Part shown: positions 47,401-60,200 of the stretch, piece by piece
Numbering within the stretch: position 1 is the stretch's first letter
How the letters are laid out: each line of letters opens with the position of its first letter
Source of the DNA: Littorina saxatilis
Taxonomy: Eukaryota > Mollusca > Gastropoda > Littorinimorpha > Littorinidae
Direction of reading: 5' to 3'
NCBI RefSeq assembly: GCF_037325665.1
Contig: NC_090253.1
Coordinates: 17,346,199-17,410,198 of the forward strand
Length of the DNA: 64,000 nt
Notes under the pieces: generated by a model
What the model was told of the DNA's origin: nothing
Seen by the model: the letters and a program-made list of their open reading frames with translations, nothing else
Database searches by the model: none
Translations under genes and position numbers: made by a program

Positions 47401-50400
47401 ATGCCGTTGATAAAAATCCTGGCTTTGTCTTGTTGAATGTGTTCTGTGCCATACAGTAGACCCTTCCTATTCAAGACCTCCACCACTGCCTTTTTAAAAC
47501 CTGGCTTTCTCAGTTTTTTTCTGTTCAAACTTCAATGCATAAGTAAACTTATCTCCATTTTTTATAAGGCTCCCTCGTTTATTACTCGACATTTTTCCGT
47601 TGTACAGTATTATAGTCTTAACTAAGGGGGACCACTGTACCCTGTTGCCGTGAAATAAAACCTGAAAAAGAAGCTTAGACACTTCTTCGTTCGCTGCGAC
47701 AGTAACCCCTCCTGACAAATGCCCGGAGGGTCTCCACGGGGCTGTAGAGCTTGTCAGCTTCGTTGCATATCCCTTACAATGCCATAGATGATAAGCCTGG
47801 CTCTATCTCCTTGAGTGTTTGGCCTACAGTCATATCTTCCTAATCAAGACTTTCACCCCTACCTTTTTAAAACCTGATCTTAGATTTTTCAGAATTGTGA
47901 TAGTCTTTAATTAAAAAGTGCTTACTCAGGGCTAACACCTTTCCAGTTCTTGCCAGAAATCCAGTTTTTGAAAACTTTTTAAACCGGAAAATCCGGTTTC
48001 TTAAAGTAAAACTTTGTTCTTTGTCCCTACAAGATAATAAAAAGCCTCAGCTTCTGGGGGGCACCGCCGTGGACCCTGGCCTTTCTGGTTTTTCACTTTT
48101 TTTTTGGTGTTAGCCCTGCTTACTTGAATGAAACCTTGTTTAAACCAGTAACAAGGAGATTTATGTGAAATCGGTAGTTCCATCCTGCAACCACATGCAT
48201 ATTGATGAGTAGCACAGGGACCAATCGCTGTGTAGTGGCAGAGAATGTTCCAGCTATCTTACCCCGGACGATTTCCCCTTGACCTCGTTAGGTCACTCTA
48301 TCTTTGTCTCGCTACAGACATCGTTTTTGCTTTGTCCTTAGTCATATCTTCCTAATCAAGACTTCCACTCCTACCTTTTTAAAACCTGATCTGAGATTTT
48401 TCAGATTTGTGATAGTCTTCAACTAACACTTTTTACCCCACCTATGTTGACCAAGTTTTTTTTTAGAGCCCAGACCAGCTGTGCTGCAGCAGGTCACTCA
48501 GAATTGTAGTAACTGGGTTAAACTGTGTAGAAACTGTGTATCAACACGCTGGAATGCAGGCGTTAGATCGACGTTACAGGAAGCGACTGAAGTGACTGTG
48601 TGTACAGATTTATACGTCCTAAGACAGATAGAGCCATATGAGTGGATATGGATATATCCGTACCTGGGAGACAATGAGTTAAAGGATACCACTGTACCCT
48701 ATTGCTGAAAAGTGAAACCTAAAAACGAAGCTTAGGCCCCCCCAAAAAATAGTCTGTTTACGGTAACCCGACCGACCCTATTTTTTTCGCGCGACCCTAG
48801 ACTTTTTTTTTGGCATTTGGGGCGGAAAAAATGGTTTTTTTTCCAAAATAACGTAAAAATATGGTTTTTTGGGAGAAAAAAAAATCCCGACCTACCGACC
48901 CTATGTTTTTGGCCTATGTTACCGTAAACAGACCTTTTTTTTTTGTGCCTTACTTGCACATCCCTTGATCTTGTTTCCAGGAGTACCTCAAGAACTATGG
49001 AGGTGATGATGATGACGAGGAGGGGGAAGGGGGGATGGTGCAGCTGGGAAAAGGCACAGGCTTTTACCTGCACAAGGACCTCAGCGCCAAACTCTACAAC
49101 CATCAGAAGCAGGGGGTTATCTGGCTGTGGGGGCTGCACAAGAAGAACAAGGGCGGTATCCTTGGCGATGATATGGGGTGAGGCTTTCGTTGGTTTGCTT
49201 AAGTGATTAGGCCTAAAAAAAAAATAGGTGTGGTTATGGTAACCCGACCTACCCTATTTTTAGGGGCCGACCCTATAACTTTTTATTACATTTGTCAAAA
49301 AAACCACAAAAAACAACAACAACCGAGTGCAGAAAACGCAATGAAAGCAAAATCGCCTGTGTCGCACACTTATTTCCCTGTCAAGTAGGTTTAATTTGTA
49401 CACATTAGAAAAAAAAGTTTAAAAAAAAAAGTGATTGCCTACCTTCCTACCCTATTTTTTTGGGCTATGTTACCTTAACCACACCTTTTTTTTTTTGGCC
49501 TTAGTGTCTGTGTGAGGTGCTAGTCCTGGTGTGCTTGTTTACATTCATTGCGCTCTTTGTAACCTATGGACATGTGTGGAGACATTTTTCTAGACATGAA
49601 TTTAAAAAACCCAAAAATTCCTTGTTTGGTTTTTATCACATATCAGGTGTTTGTTCTTTGACTTTCGCGACATGTCTTGTTTTTCCAGTGAAATTAATCA
49701 CTTTTGTTCTTTAGCATCGCTCTTGTTTCACGGAATTATGAGTCATTAGAAAATGGCCGAGTTTGCAGACGAAAGAAGTTCCTGCATTGCGCTGTGTTTA
49801 AAAAGCTTTAAAACTTGATAGTTCAGTCAAAAATTGTTTTGAATTTGATAAAGCATTTTCACTCGCCAGCCAAGTGAGCTGCCAGACGGTTTCTACTAGG
49901 CCGGCGGATGTTTCATACGCCCCGGGCGGACGATTTCATCATCCCTGAAGTATATTCCAAGGACAATTTTAAGTGTACCTTCAATAATCAGTTTCATTAA
50001 AAATGGCTGATCCTAGACTCTTTTACTGCTGTTGATGCGAAGTAGTAATTTCTATGGTTGGGGGTGGGGTATCCTCTGTATTTGAGGCTGCCAGGGCCAT
50101 TCTACTTCAAGAGATGACTTACTCATGGTCATGTCCTTTATACATATATATGTTCTCCTCAGCCTTTGCTTTTCATGTTTTTCGCTTTTGATGGTATTTT
50201 TGTTTTCATTTTCAGTCTGGGCAAGACGATACAGATCATAGGGTTTCTCTCCGGACTGTTTGACATGGAAAAGTTGAAGAACGTGATGATCGTCCTGCCT
50301 GTCAGCGTCATGATCAACTGGGAAAAAGAGTTCAACAAGTGGTTAGTTTTCAACTTATGACCTTGCTATGCTTCCTTTCTTTTTGCATGGACAATTACAG

Positions 50401-53400
50401 CATTGATGTGTTTTGTGAGCCGTTGCTAAGAATTTTTCTTGTTGTTCCAACGCTTGCAAAACACCATTTCTTTTGTATCACTGAAAACATTGCCATCATT
50501 TCGGCAGGGCTGCTTAACTATTAATCTTTTGGGAACGGTGACGCTAAGGAAATTTCTGATTGTGGCAAATATTTTTGACATTATGTTATGCTTTTAAACT
50601 AGCATGGACATGTTTACAACATAGATCTATGTGTAATGTTATTTTTGTTATGGCTGTCTTTGAAATCTCATTATTGGAGATCACTTTCTGCTCACTGAAA
50701 AACATTTTAGAACAATAGAATCACCCCCCAGACCCAACACAATCACACAGAAATATTCTGTGCTGCAATTACAGTCGAACCGGCACGGTGGCCTAGTGGT
50801 AAGGCGTCCGCCCTGTGATCGGGAGGTCGTGGGTTCGAACCCCGGCCGGGTCATACCTAAGACTTTAAAATTGGCAATCTAGTGGCTGCTCCGCCTGGCG
50901 TCTGGCATTATGGGGTTAGTGCTAGGACTGGTTGGTCCGGTGTCAGAATACTGTGACTGGGTGAGACATGAAGCCTGTGCTGCGACTTCTGTCTTGTGTG
51001 TGGCGCGCGTTATATGTCAAAGCAGCACCGCCCTGATATGGCCCTTCGTGGTCGGCTGGGCGTTAAGCAAAACAAACAAACAAACAAACAATTACAGTCG
51101 AACCCGTTTTTCCAATACTTTGGTCTTAGTGAATACACACTCTACATTTACTGTATGTTTTTAATTTCAGGGCACCGGGCATTGCGATCCATTCTTTTCA
51201 TGGCACCAGCAAACGGGAAAGGGAAAGAACTCTGGACCGAGTGCAGCGGCGAGGGGGGGTGTTGCTCACCACCTATGGAATGGTGCTCACCAGCTGGGAA
51301 CAGCTCACCAACCGTGACGGAAGAGATTTTGTTTGGGTGAGCTGGTTCAATTAGATATTGATTCGTTCATTTTTAAGCTCTTTGCTGTTAAAATGTGGAA
51401 TCGGCAGTTATCGTTGTTGAAACATCCGGTATGATTAGTATGATGAAGTGATCATACTTTTTCAGGAACTGAATGTAATGTTAGTGAATCATCTGTCTAG
51501 TAGCATTAATTATTGAACAAAATTAATGCTGAAGCTATTCGCTGTACATGACATGTCTAAACTGCCAGATGTTTTTTCTAAGTATTATCATGAAAAGATT
51601 TTGACCATCCACAACAGCTTCGCCCAGCATAGCGATTCAGACCGTTCTCCCATTTTTGTTGGAAATTCGTTTTCTGTTTTCACCCCAGTGAGTCTGAAGA
51701 TTTTGTTCGTAAACTCATTGGGAAGTCTGCCAAAACGTCCTGTGACCTCGACCCCCTCCCCACCCCCCTCCTCTGTGATCACTTAGACATCCTTCTACCC
51801 ACCATCACTAGAATACTGAACGAGTCCCTTTCCACTGGCACCGTCCCCTCAGATTTCAAAAAGGCTGTCATTAAACCCCTTCTGAAGAAAAGCTCCCTCG
51901 ACCCCAACGTACTTAAGAATTACAGGCCCATCTCCAACCTTCCCTTCCTTTCTAAAATCCTAGAGAAGATAGTCCTAGACCAGCTCTCCTCCCACCTCTC
52001 TGCCAACAACCTCCTCACTCCGCACCAGTCAGCTTACCGCACGGGCCATAGCACAGAGACCGCAGTCCTTAGTATCCTCAACAACATTTTGACTTCCTTA
52101 GACGATAACAAAATTTCCCTGCTCCTCCTGTTAGACCTTTCGGCCGCTTTCGATACAATTGATCATGAAATCCTACTGTCCCGCCTTGAGCACACTTTCG
52201 GCATCCAAAATTCAGTTCTAAATTGGTTCAGATCCTATCTCTCAGACAGAAAAAAAATTGTAATTGAAAACGACGTCCCATCCCAGGAAACCTCCCTCCT
52301 TTTTGGCGTTCCCCAGGGCTCTGTGCTCAGGCCTGTGCTGTTCATCATGTACACCTTCCCTCTGACTGACCTCGTCGACAGACATTCAGTTTCCCACGAA
52401 ATGTTTGCTGACGACACTCAGCTTCAGAACTCAGCGACTCCCTCAGAATACGCCCAGATGACCACCTCCCTTCAGTCTTGCATTGCTGACGTTGAACTCT
52501 GGATGTCCACTAACAAGCTTAAACTTAACTGTGACAAAACAGAAGCCATTCGTTTCACCAAATCCTCCTTCTCCTCTCTCTCTCTCTCTCTCCTATCACT
52601 TTAGGCAGCAGCACTATTGAATTCTCAGACTCCGTCCGTGATCTTGGTATCTTTCTTGATAGCGATCTCTCCATGAAACACCATGTTATGAAAGTCTGTC
52701 AGTCCGCTTACATCGAGCTTAAGAGAATAGGTTCTATCCGCCCATACCTTACCGAAGATGCCACAAGACCCTTGTTTCCTCCTACATTCTTTCTCGATTA
52801 GACTACGGAAATTCTGTTCTCATTGGCTGTCCTCAGTCTGTCATCCATCCTTTGCAGCGCGTTCAAAATTCTGCAGCCCGGCTTGTCTGCAAATCCCCTC
52901 AGTCCCAGTCCTGTTCCCCCTTGCTTAAGAAACGTCATTGGCTCCCTGTAGAGCTGAGAATCCAATGTAAGTGCTGCTGTATCTGCTACAAAATAATATC
53001 TGTCTCAGCCCCATCCTACCTGTCTGACCTGTTCACACTCTATACACCCTCACGATCCCTCCGCTCTTCTGTAGACACTAAAATATTCCGTCTATCTTCT
53101 TTTAGTCACAAACTGCATGGTCAGAGAGCCTTCTCCCACTCTGCTGCCACCCCCCGCGGGTTAGGGGGAAGAATTTACCCGATGCTCCCCAGTATGTCGT
53201 AAGAGGCGACTAACGGATTCTGTTTCTCTTTTTACCCTTGTTAAATGTTTCTTGTATAGAATATAGTCCATTTTTGTAAAGATTTTAGTCAAGCAGTATG
53301 TAAGAAATGTTAAGTCCTTTGTACTGGAAACTTGCATTCTCCCAGTAAGGTAATACATTGTACTACGTTGCAAGCCCCTGGAGCAAATTTTTGATTAGTG

Positions 53401-56400
53401 CTTTTGTGAACAAGAAACAATTGACAAGTGGCTCTATCCCATCTCCCCCCTTTCCCCGTCGCGATATAACCTTCGTGGTTGAAAACGACGTTAAACACCA
53501 AATAAAGAAAGAAAGCTGTATCCATCAATGAATTAATTGTATATTTTTTCCTAATTGATTTTTGAACATTATTTATTTTTCTTTCTTTACTTTCTTTCTT
53601 TTCTGATTGAAAAATTATTCCTTTATCTATTTTGCATACATGTGTGTATGTGCAGGACTACGTCATTCTTGATGAAGGTCACAAAATCAAGAACCCAAGT
53701 AAGACAACCAAAGCCATTCATGGTGTCGCTGCTAAGCACAGGATCATTCTGACTGGTACACCCATTCAGAACAATCTCAGGGTTAGTTGATTTTACTTCT
53801 GGCTGTAGTTACCCATTGATTTCTTACCCACAGAAAAAAACCAAGGCATCCTGTCAGGGATAAATGAGACCCGAAGGGAAGTAACTCATTTGGCCTGAGT
53901 TCAGGATGGTAAGTGTCCCGGAATGTTGTTTGGCGTCAGCTGTAGGCCGAATGTTTAAACTTCCTTCAAATCGCCACAAACTTGTTGGTAAATTTGGAAG
54001 AGCTGCTAAACTTTTTTCAAGGTGCAAGAAAGCACTGCCTTACATTTCTGAAAATTGCTGAAACTTTCATGATCATTTCCACATCGTTGCAGACAAAAAT
54101 AGATCCTAACAATATTCCTAAGTGTTTAAGCTTGTTGACAGTATTTTATTTTAATGTAGTTGTCTTGGAGAGATTTTCAGGTCACACTGCATTTGATATT
54201 TTTTGTAATTGATACAGTTGAACCTGTTGATAATGAGCACCCACAGGAGAGACCAAGAATCATTATAGATGGTGGTCACTATGAAAAGGGCCTTTATTTT
54301 GAAGAAATAAACGTTGTCCGGGATCCTATTTGGTGGATTGTGGATAGGATGACCTTACCTTATAAGCAAAAGTTTAAATTGCTATTGAACGTCTCTGCGG
54401 GCGGGGATGTAGCTCAGTCGGTAGCGCGCTGGATTTGTATCCAGTTGGCCGCTGTCAGCGTGAGTTCGTCCCCACGTTCGGCGAGAGATTTATTTCTCAG
54501 AGTCAACTTTGTGTGCAGACTCTCCTCGGTGTCCGAACACCCCCGTGTGTACACGCAAGCACAAGACCAAGTGCGCACAAAAAAGATCCTGTAATCCATG
54601 TCAGAGTTCGGTGGGTTATAGAAACACAAAAATACCCAGCATGCTTCCTCCGAAAACGGCGTATGGCTGCCTAAATGGCGGGGTAAAAAACGGTCATACA
54701 CGTAAAATTCCACTCGTGTAAAAAACACGAGTGTACGTGGGAGTTTCAGCCCACGAACGCAGAAGAAGAAGAAGAAGAACGTCTCTGCTGGAGTAACCAT
54801 GGTTTTGATGTATTTTTCTCTTCAGGAACTATGGACCCTGTTTGACTATGTGCATCAGGGGACACTGCTGGGAACCCTCAGGACTTTCAAACAGGAGTTT
54901 GATAATCCAATCATCAGGGTTTGTAAACCAATACTTCGTTTCTGTGATTGTCCTTGTCATTTTCAAAACCAGTATCTCCTGACATGTACGAATCCTGTCT
55001 GTTTTAGAAACTGGTTCCCCCATCATACGTCATATCAAGTGATTACATCATTGTTTCAAGGTGAAAAATCTGTCCAAGGAAACATAAAGTGATAAGTATG
55101 ACTGCTTGCAAATTTAATTTAATAACTTTCAAAACAAAATTCATTTCACACAAAAAAGTGTATACCCTATATGCACCCGTAATTCATTGTCAAATGATTT
55201 GGTAACCTGCTTCTCTGCGCTAAATACAGTGGAACCCCCTTTTTAAGACCCCCCAATTTAAGACTTCCTCCCTTTTAAGACCTTGCTTTTTCAGACTCTG
55301 TTCATAACCTCTGTAAATTTACCTCCATTTTAAGACGTCCTCCTTTTTACATTTAGCCCAGTTTTTAAGACCTGATTTTGTAAGATTTTTGGAGGTCTTA
55401 AAAGGGGGGTTCCAATTGTCCAGGCGCGTGAGCGTGATGCAACAGCAGGGGAGAAGCGTCTGGGCATGGAGATGGCGCAGAGCTTGAAGAAAATCATGGA
55501 CCCCTACTTCCTGCGACGCACCAAGGCCTCTGTGAAAGAAGACGAGAAGAAAGCCGGCAAAGACGGCAATGCTCCCTTCAAATCCATAAAGTATGTTTTC
55601 GTGGGTTTTTTTTTTCACTTCATTTAAGGAATCGTCATTTGTGACCCTCCACCACGAAATGAGTCGCATGTCACCTCGCGCGGTTCTGCGCTAGACTTGA
55701 TATAAGTCCGGAGAGTGTATGGTAACAGCGTGAGGGTCACCTTAGTCACAGGCTTATAACTCAAACAGTTTTCGCTCTTTTCTAAAACGGGTTTCACCAC
55801 TGGATAGAGCATAAAAAACTCTTAAGGAAAATGTAAAAAATAAGAAAATCATGCAAAGGTGACATGCGACTCATTTCGTGGTGGAGGGTCACATTTGTTC
55901 ATTTCAGCCCTTCGTACATTCTGCAACACTTGTTGTTGTTGTTGTCTATATTGACAACGCGAACTACCCTTTGTTTCTTAGATTTTGTTTTGATGAAGGA
56001 TGAATGGATATTGCTAACTTTGCTTCCACATTTATTGACAGTTATTTGGCCTCGGTCTGTTATGAGAACCCTAATGTTTACACCGTTTAAGGATCGTTTT
56101 TCTTGTGAAATTTACAGCGATGTTAGAACTTGAAGGAGTGTCCTCAGATCTATGAAACAGAGTAATTGGTGCCAGTGACGGGCGCTGTGGCGGGGTGGTA
56201 AGACGTCGGCCTCTTAATCGGAAGGTCTTGAGTTCGAATCCCGGCCGCGGGGGTTTAGTGGGGAGATTTTTCCGATCTCCCGGGTCAACTTATGTGCAGA
56301 CCTGCTAGTGGCTTATCCCCCTTTGTGTGCACACGCAAGCACAAGACCAAGTGCGCACGGTAAAGATCCTGTAATCCATGTCAGAGTGCGGTGGGTTATA

Positions 56401-57148
56401 GAAGCACAAAAATGCTTCCTTCGAAAGCGGCGTATGGCTGCCTAAATGGCGGGGTAAAAACGGTCATACACGTAAAAATCCACTCGTGCAAAAAAACGGG
56501 TGTACGGGGGAGTTTCAGCCCACGAACGCAGAAGAAGAAGATGCCAGTGGTTATTGTCTATTAGCATAGCTTAAAGGGAACTGTCGGGAACTGACAGATA
56601 TCTGACAATAAAGACAGGTGGAAATGTCTGATAATTGTCAACATTATGTCCATTGTGGCAAATTGCAAAAGAAGATAAAGCCAAGGAACAAACACTGCCA
56701 TAGGAATCTCAATGTCAAAGTTTCTCTAATGGAGCTATACATTAATTGAGTTTTGACCACATGTTCAACAGAATCCTGGTCATGAGTTTTAAGAAAAATT
56801 TTGTAATTTGGGACTTCTCTCAAGCAATGTAATAACGGAGCATTGCATTTCTGTTCAACAGGATGCCGGTCATGACCTTCAAGAATGACTTTGTGGTGTG
56901 GTTGTTTCTTTCCGACACACAGCTCAACATCTACAGAGATTTCCTGGAGCTGGACAGCGTCAAAGAGGTCAGTGGGCACCAAATTTGGGTTTCTTGGTGG
57001 AAACCCATGGTTTGAAAGGGCCATTTTTGAGATCACACTATAAGTAACTAATAATTTTCTCCTCAGCCTTTGTTATCTCTTTTTTACATTTAGTCAAGTT
57101 TTGACTAAATGTTTTAACATAGAGGGGGGAATCAAGACGAGGGTTGTG

Positions 57149-57229
<81 letters not shown>

Positions 57230-60200
57230 GATTCAGAGTAAACTACTGGACTGATCTTTATGAAATTTTTCATGAGAGTTCCTGGGTATGATATCCCCAG
57301 ACGTTTTTTTCATTTTTTCGATAAATGTCTTTGATGACGTCATATTCGGCATTTTGTAAAAGTTGAGGCGGCACTGTCACACCCTCAATTTTCAATCAAA
57401 TTGATTGAAATTTTGGCCAAGCAATCTTCGACGAAGGCCGGACTTTGGTATTGCATTTCAGCTTGGAGGCTTAAAAATTAATTAATGACTTTGGTCATTA
57501 AAAATCTGAAAGTTGTAATTAAAATTATTTTTATATAAAACGATCCAACATTACGTTTATCGTATTCTTCATCATTTTCTGATTTCAAAAACATATAAAT
57601 ATATTATATTCGGATTAAAAGCAAGCTCTGAAAATTAAAAATATAAAAATTATGATTAAAATTAAATTTCCGAAATCAATTTAAAAACAATTTCATCTTA
57701 TTCCTTGTCCGTTCCTGATTCCAAAAACATATAGATATGATATGTTTGGATTAAAAACACTTTCAGAGAGTTAAAAAGAATAGAGATATAGAAATAAAGC
57801 GTGCTATCCTCCTCAGCGGAACCGCTACCGCGCTTTTCTGGATTGTTAATTTCACTGCCTTTGCCACGAGCGGTGGACAGACGATGCTACGATTGTACGG
57901 TCTTGCGGAAAAAATGCAATGCGTTCAGTTTCATTCTGTGAGTTCGACTGAGCTTGACTAAATGTTGTATTTTCGCCTTACGCGACTTGTTTTACAATAA
58001 CATTACAGGAATTTAAACAGCTTCCCCCTACATTTTTGTGTGTGAAAGTTTCCTCTTCACTTAAAGATGCAGTGTGTTGAAACAACCATTCATATTTTTG
58101 TCGCAGATTTCAATATAAACAGTCCCTATGGGCTTCGTGCATCTTAACGCGACAAGTTCTGTAACTTTGATGATAAGAGTGGTCATCTTCATCGTCATCA
58201 TACAAAGCCAGTTTTAGGGTAGATAGGCGGATTTGTTGAATAGACATGGGGTGTGTTGTGGTGGGAATGACACTGTCATTGTTTACACATACTACATTTT
58301 CCTTGCTTACTCTATGCATCATGCCTGCCCCTATTATTTTGTGCAGTTGCTGATGTCGAGCAAGTCGCCCCTGGTGGCGCTGAACGTGCTGAAGAAGATC
58401 TGTGACCACCCCCGCCTCCTGTCTCTCAGGGCCTGCCACCAGCTGGGCATGGATGGACACGAGTCTGTATCGCAAACAAAAAAGATTGTTTTCTGGCATG
58501 GGGATTGGGTGAAAGAAAGATAATCTATAAAATTCGATTCTGTGCAATCTGGGGCTGGAGATAGTTTTCAAGGCAAATTAAGATGTGACACTAAATAATT
58601 TACATTTACAAAAGTCAGACATAGACTGACTTCAAGGGCATATACACAGAGTAAACATTTGTCTTCTAATTGTGTTTCCCATGGACGCTATGTTCTTTTT
58701 GCCAAACATTCGTTTTGGTTATTACAGAAATTTGTGGGTTTTTTTTATGTGAAAGGGGTGGGAGTGGTAGGGGGATGACAGGAAGCATTCAATAGAGATT
58801 TCAAGTCAGGGGTTGCAGTAACATGACTTTTAGTTTATCTTATACCAGAAGGCAGTGTAGTTCGATCACTCCTCAATATGCAGCCGCACACGTCTACACA
58901 ACTCGTCACAAAAATTGTCCTCTCGACGAAAACTGGTCACATTGCTGACACAAAACTAGCTGTCAAACGCTTCTTCCAACACACATTAAAGTTTGTTTTA
59001 AACACTCCTCGAATACATCCTTCGCCAAAATAAACGTTATAATGGCTCAGCTACACTCCCTGCATTAACACGGCAACACAGTCATCGTTCAATCAAAAGT
59101 TAAACAACACAAATCCAAAATCACGACCGTCCTTTCACTACGAAAATCACACCTGGTCTGATGTAGCCCACGCTATCAGTATGATTCTCGTGCGTACCCG
59201 TTCAAACGATCAAGGAATCAGGGACCGGCATTTTGACACAACCACCAGCTACAACAGTACAGCGGCGATCCTAACGGCAGACCTTAGCGTCACTGGGTCA
59301 GGGGGAGATAATTAGACAGGGACTGAAAGAGAGGGACTTTTAAATATCAAGGTCTAGTAGCTTTAAAGACACAGTGCTTGTTACCTTTACCACAGCTAGT
59401 GTGATTACATTATGTCAACATATGCTCATGCTTTTGTTGTGGCTGCCTGTTAAATTCATTTGACTGTGAGCTGAAAGTGCAGTTGTGATTATTTACTTTG
59501 GTAGCTGATTGCCTAGACAACACTCAAATCTAAATTATCTAATATGCAGTTCCTGTCTCAGTAGCTATCACAAACACCACGAAATTGAGAAGACTGTCAT
59601 TTGTGTTTTTCAATTTTTTAAACACAATGGGAGATAAGGAACAAGACCTGCCCATAATCATCTTTCCCCTTGGCAGTATCAATGTTGAACTTCGGCTGAA
59701 AAGTCTTTATTGTTATTCTCAACCGAATGAGAGAAGACCAGGAAAGTATCTTCTTTCCCCTTTTAGTCAAGGAGAAAAACCTGTATTGAAAGAGTCTCTC
59801 TTTGTTCCCAAAAGAATGGGAGAAGACGAAGAAAGTTACCAAGTATCTTTCCTCTTTTAGTCAAGGAGATAATCTGTGTTGAAAGGGTCTTTCTTTGTTC
59901 CCAAAAGAATGGGAGAAGACGAAGAAAGTTACCAAGTATCTTTCCTCTTTTAGTCAAGGAGATAATCTGTGTTGAAAGGGTCTTTCTTTGTTCCCAAAAG
60001 AATGGGAGAAGACGAAGAAAGTTACCAAGTATCTTCGTTCCCCTTTTAGTCAAGGAGATAATCTGTGTTGAAAGGGTCTTTCTTTGTTCCCAAAAGAATG
60101 GGAGAAGACGAAGAAAGTTACCAAGTATCTTTCCTCTTTTAGTCAAGGAGATAATCTGTGTTGAAAGGGTCTTTCTTTGTTCCCAAAAGAATGGGAGAAG

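Noticed and set aside
54399-54470. tRNA gene-like sequence with A and B boxes (also at 6661, 26685, 50781 and others)
   Set aside because: Each continues into a 300-450-bp shared body with a simple-repeat tail, several with exact target-site duplications, so they are SINE heads and not tRNA genes.
58233-58523. Read-through of ERCC6L exon 10 past GAGTCTG
   Set aside because: The donor at 58463 gives the phase needed for exon 11 and removes a non-conserved tail; an end at 58466 would break the frame.
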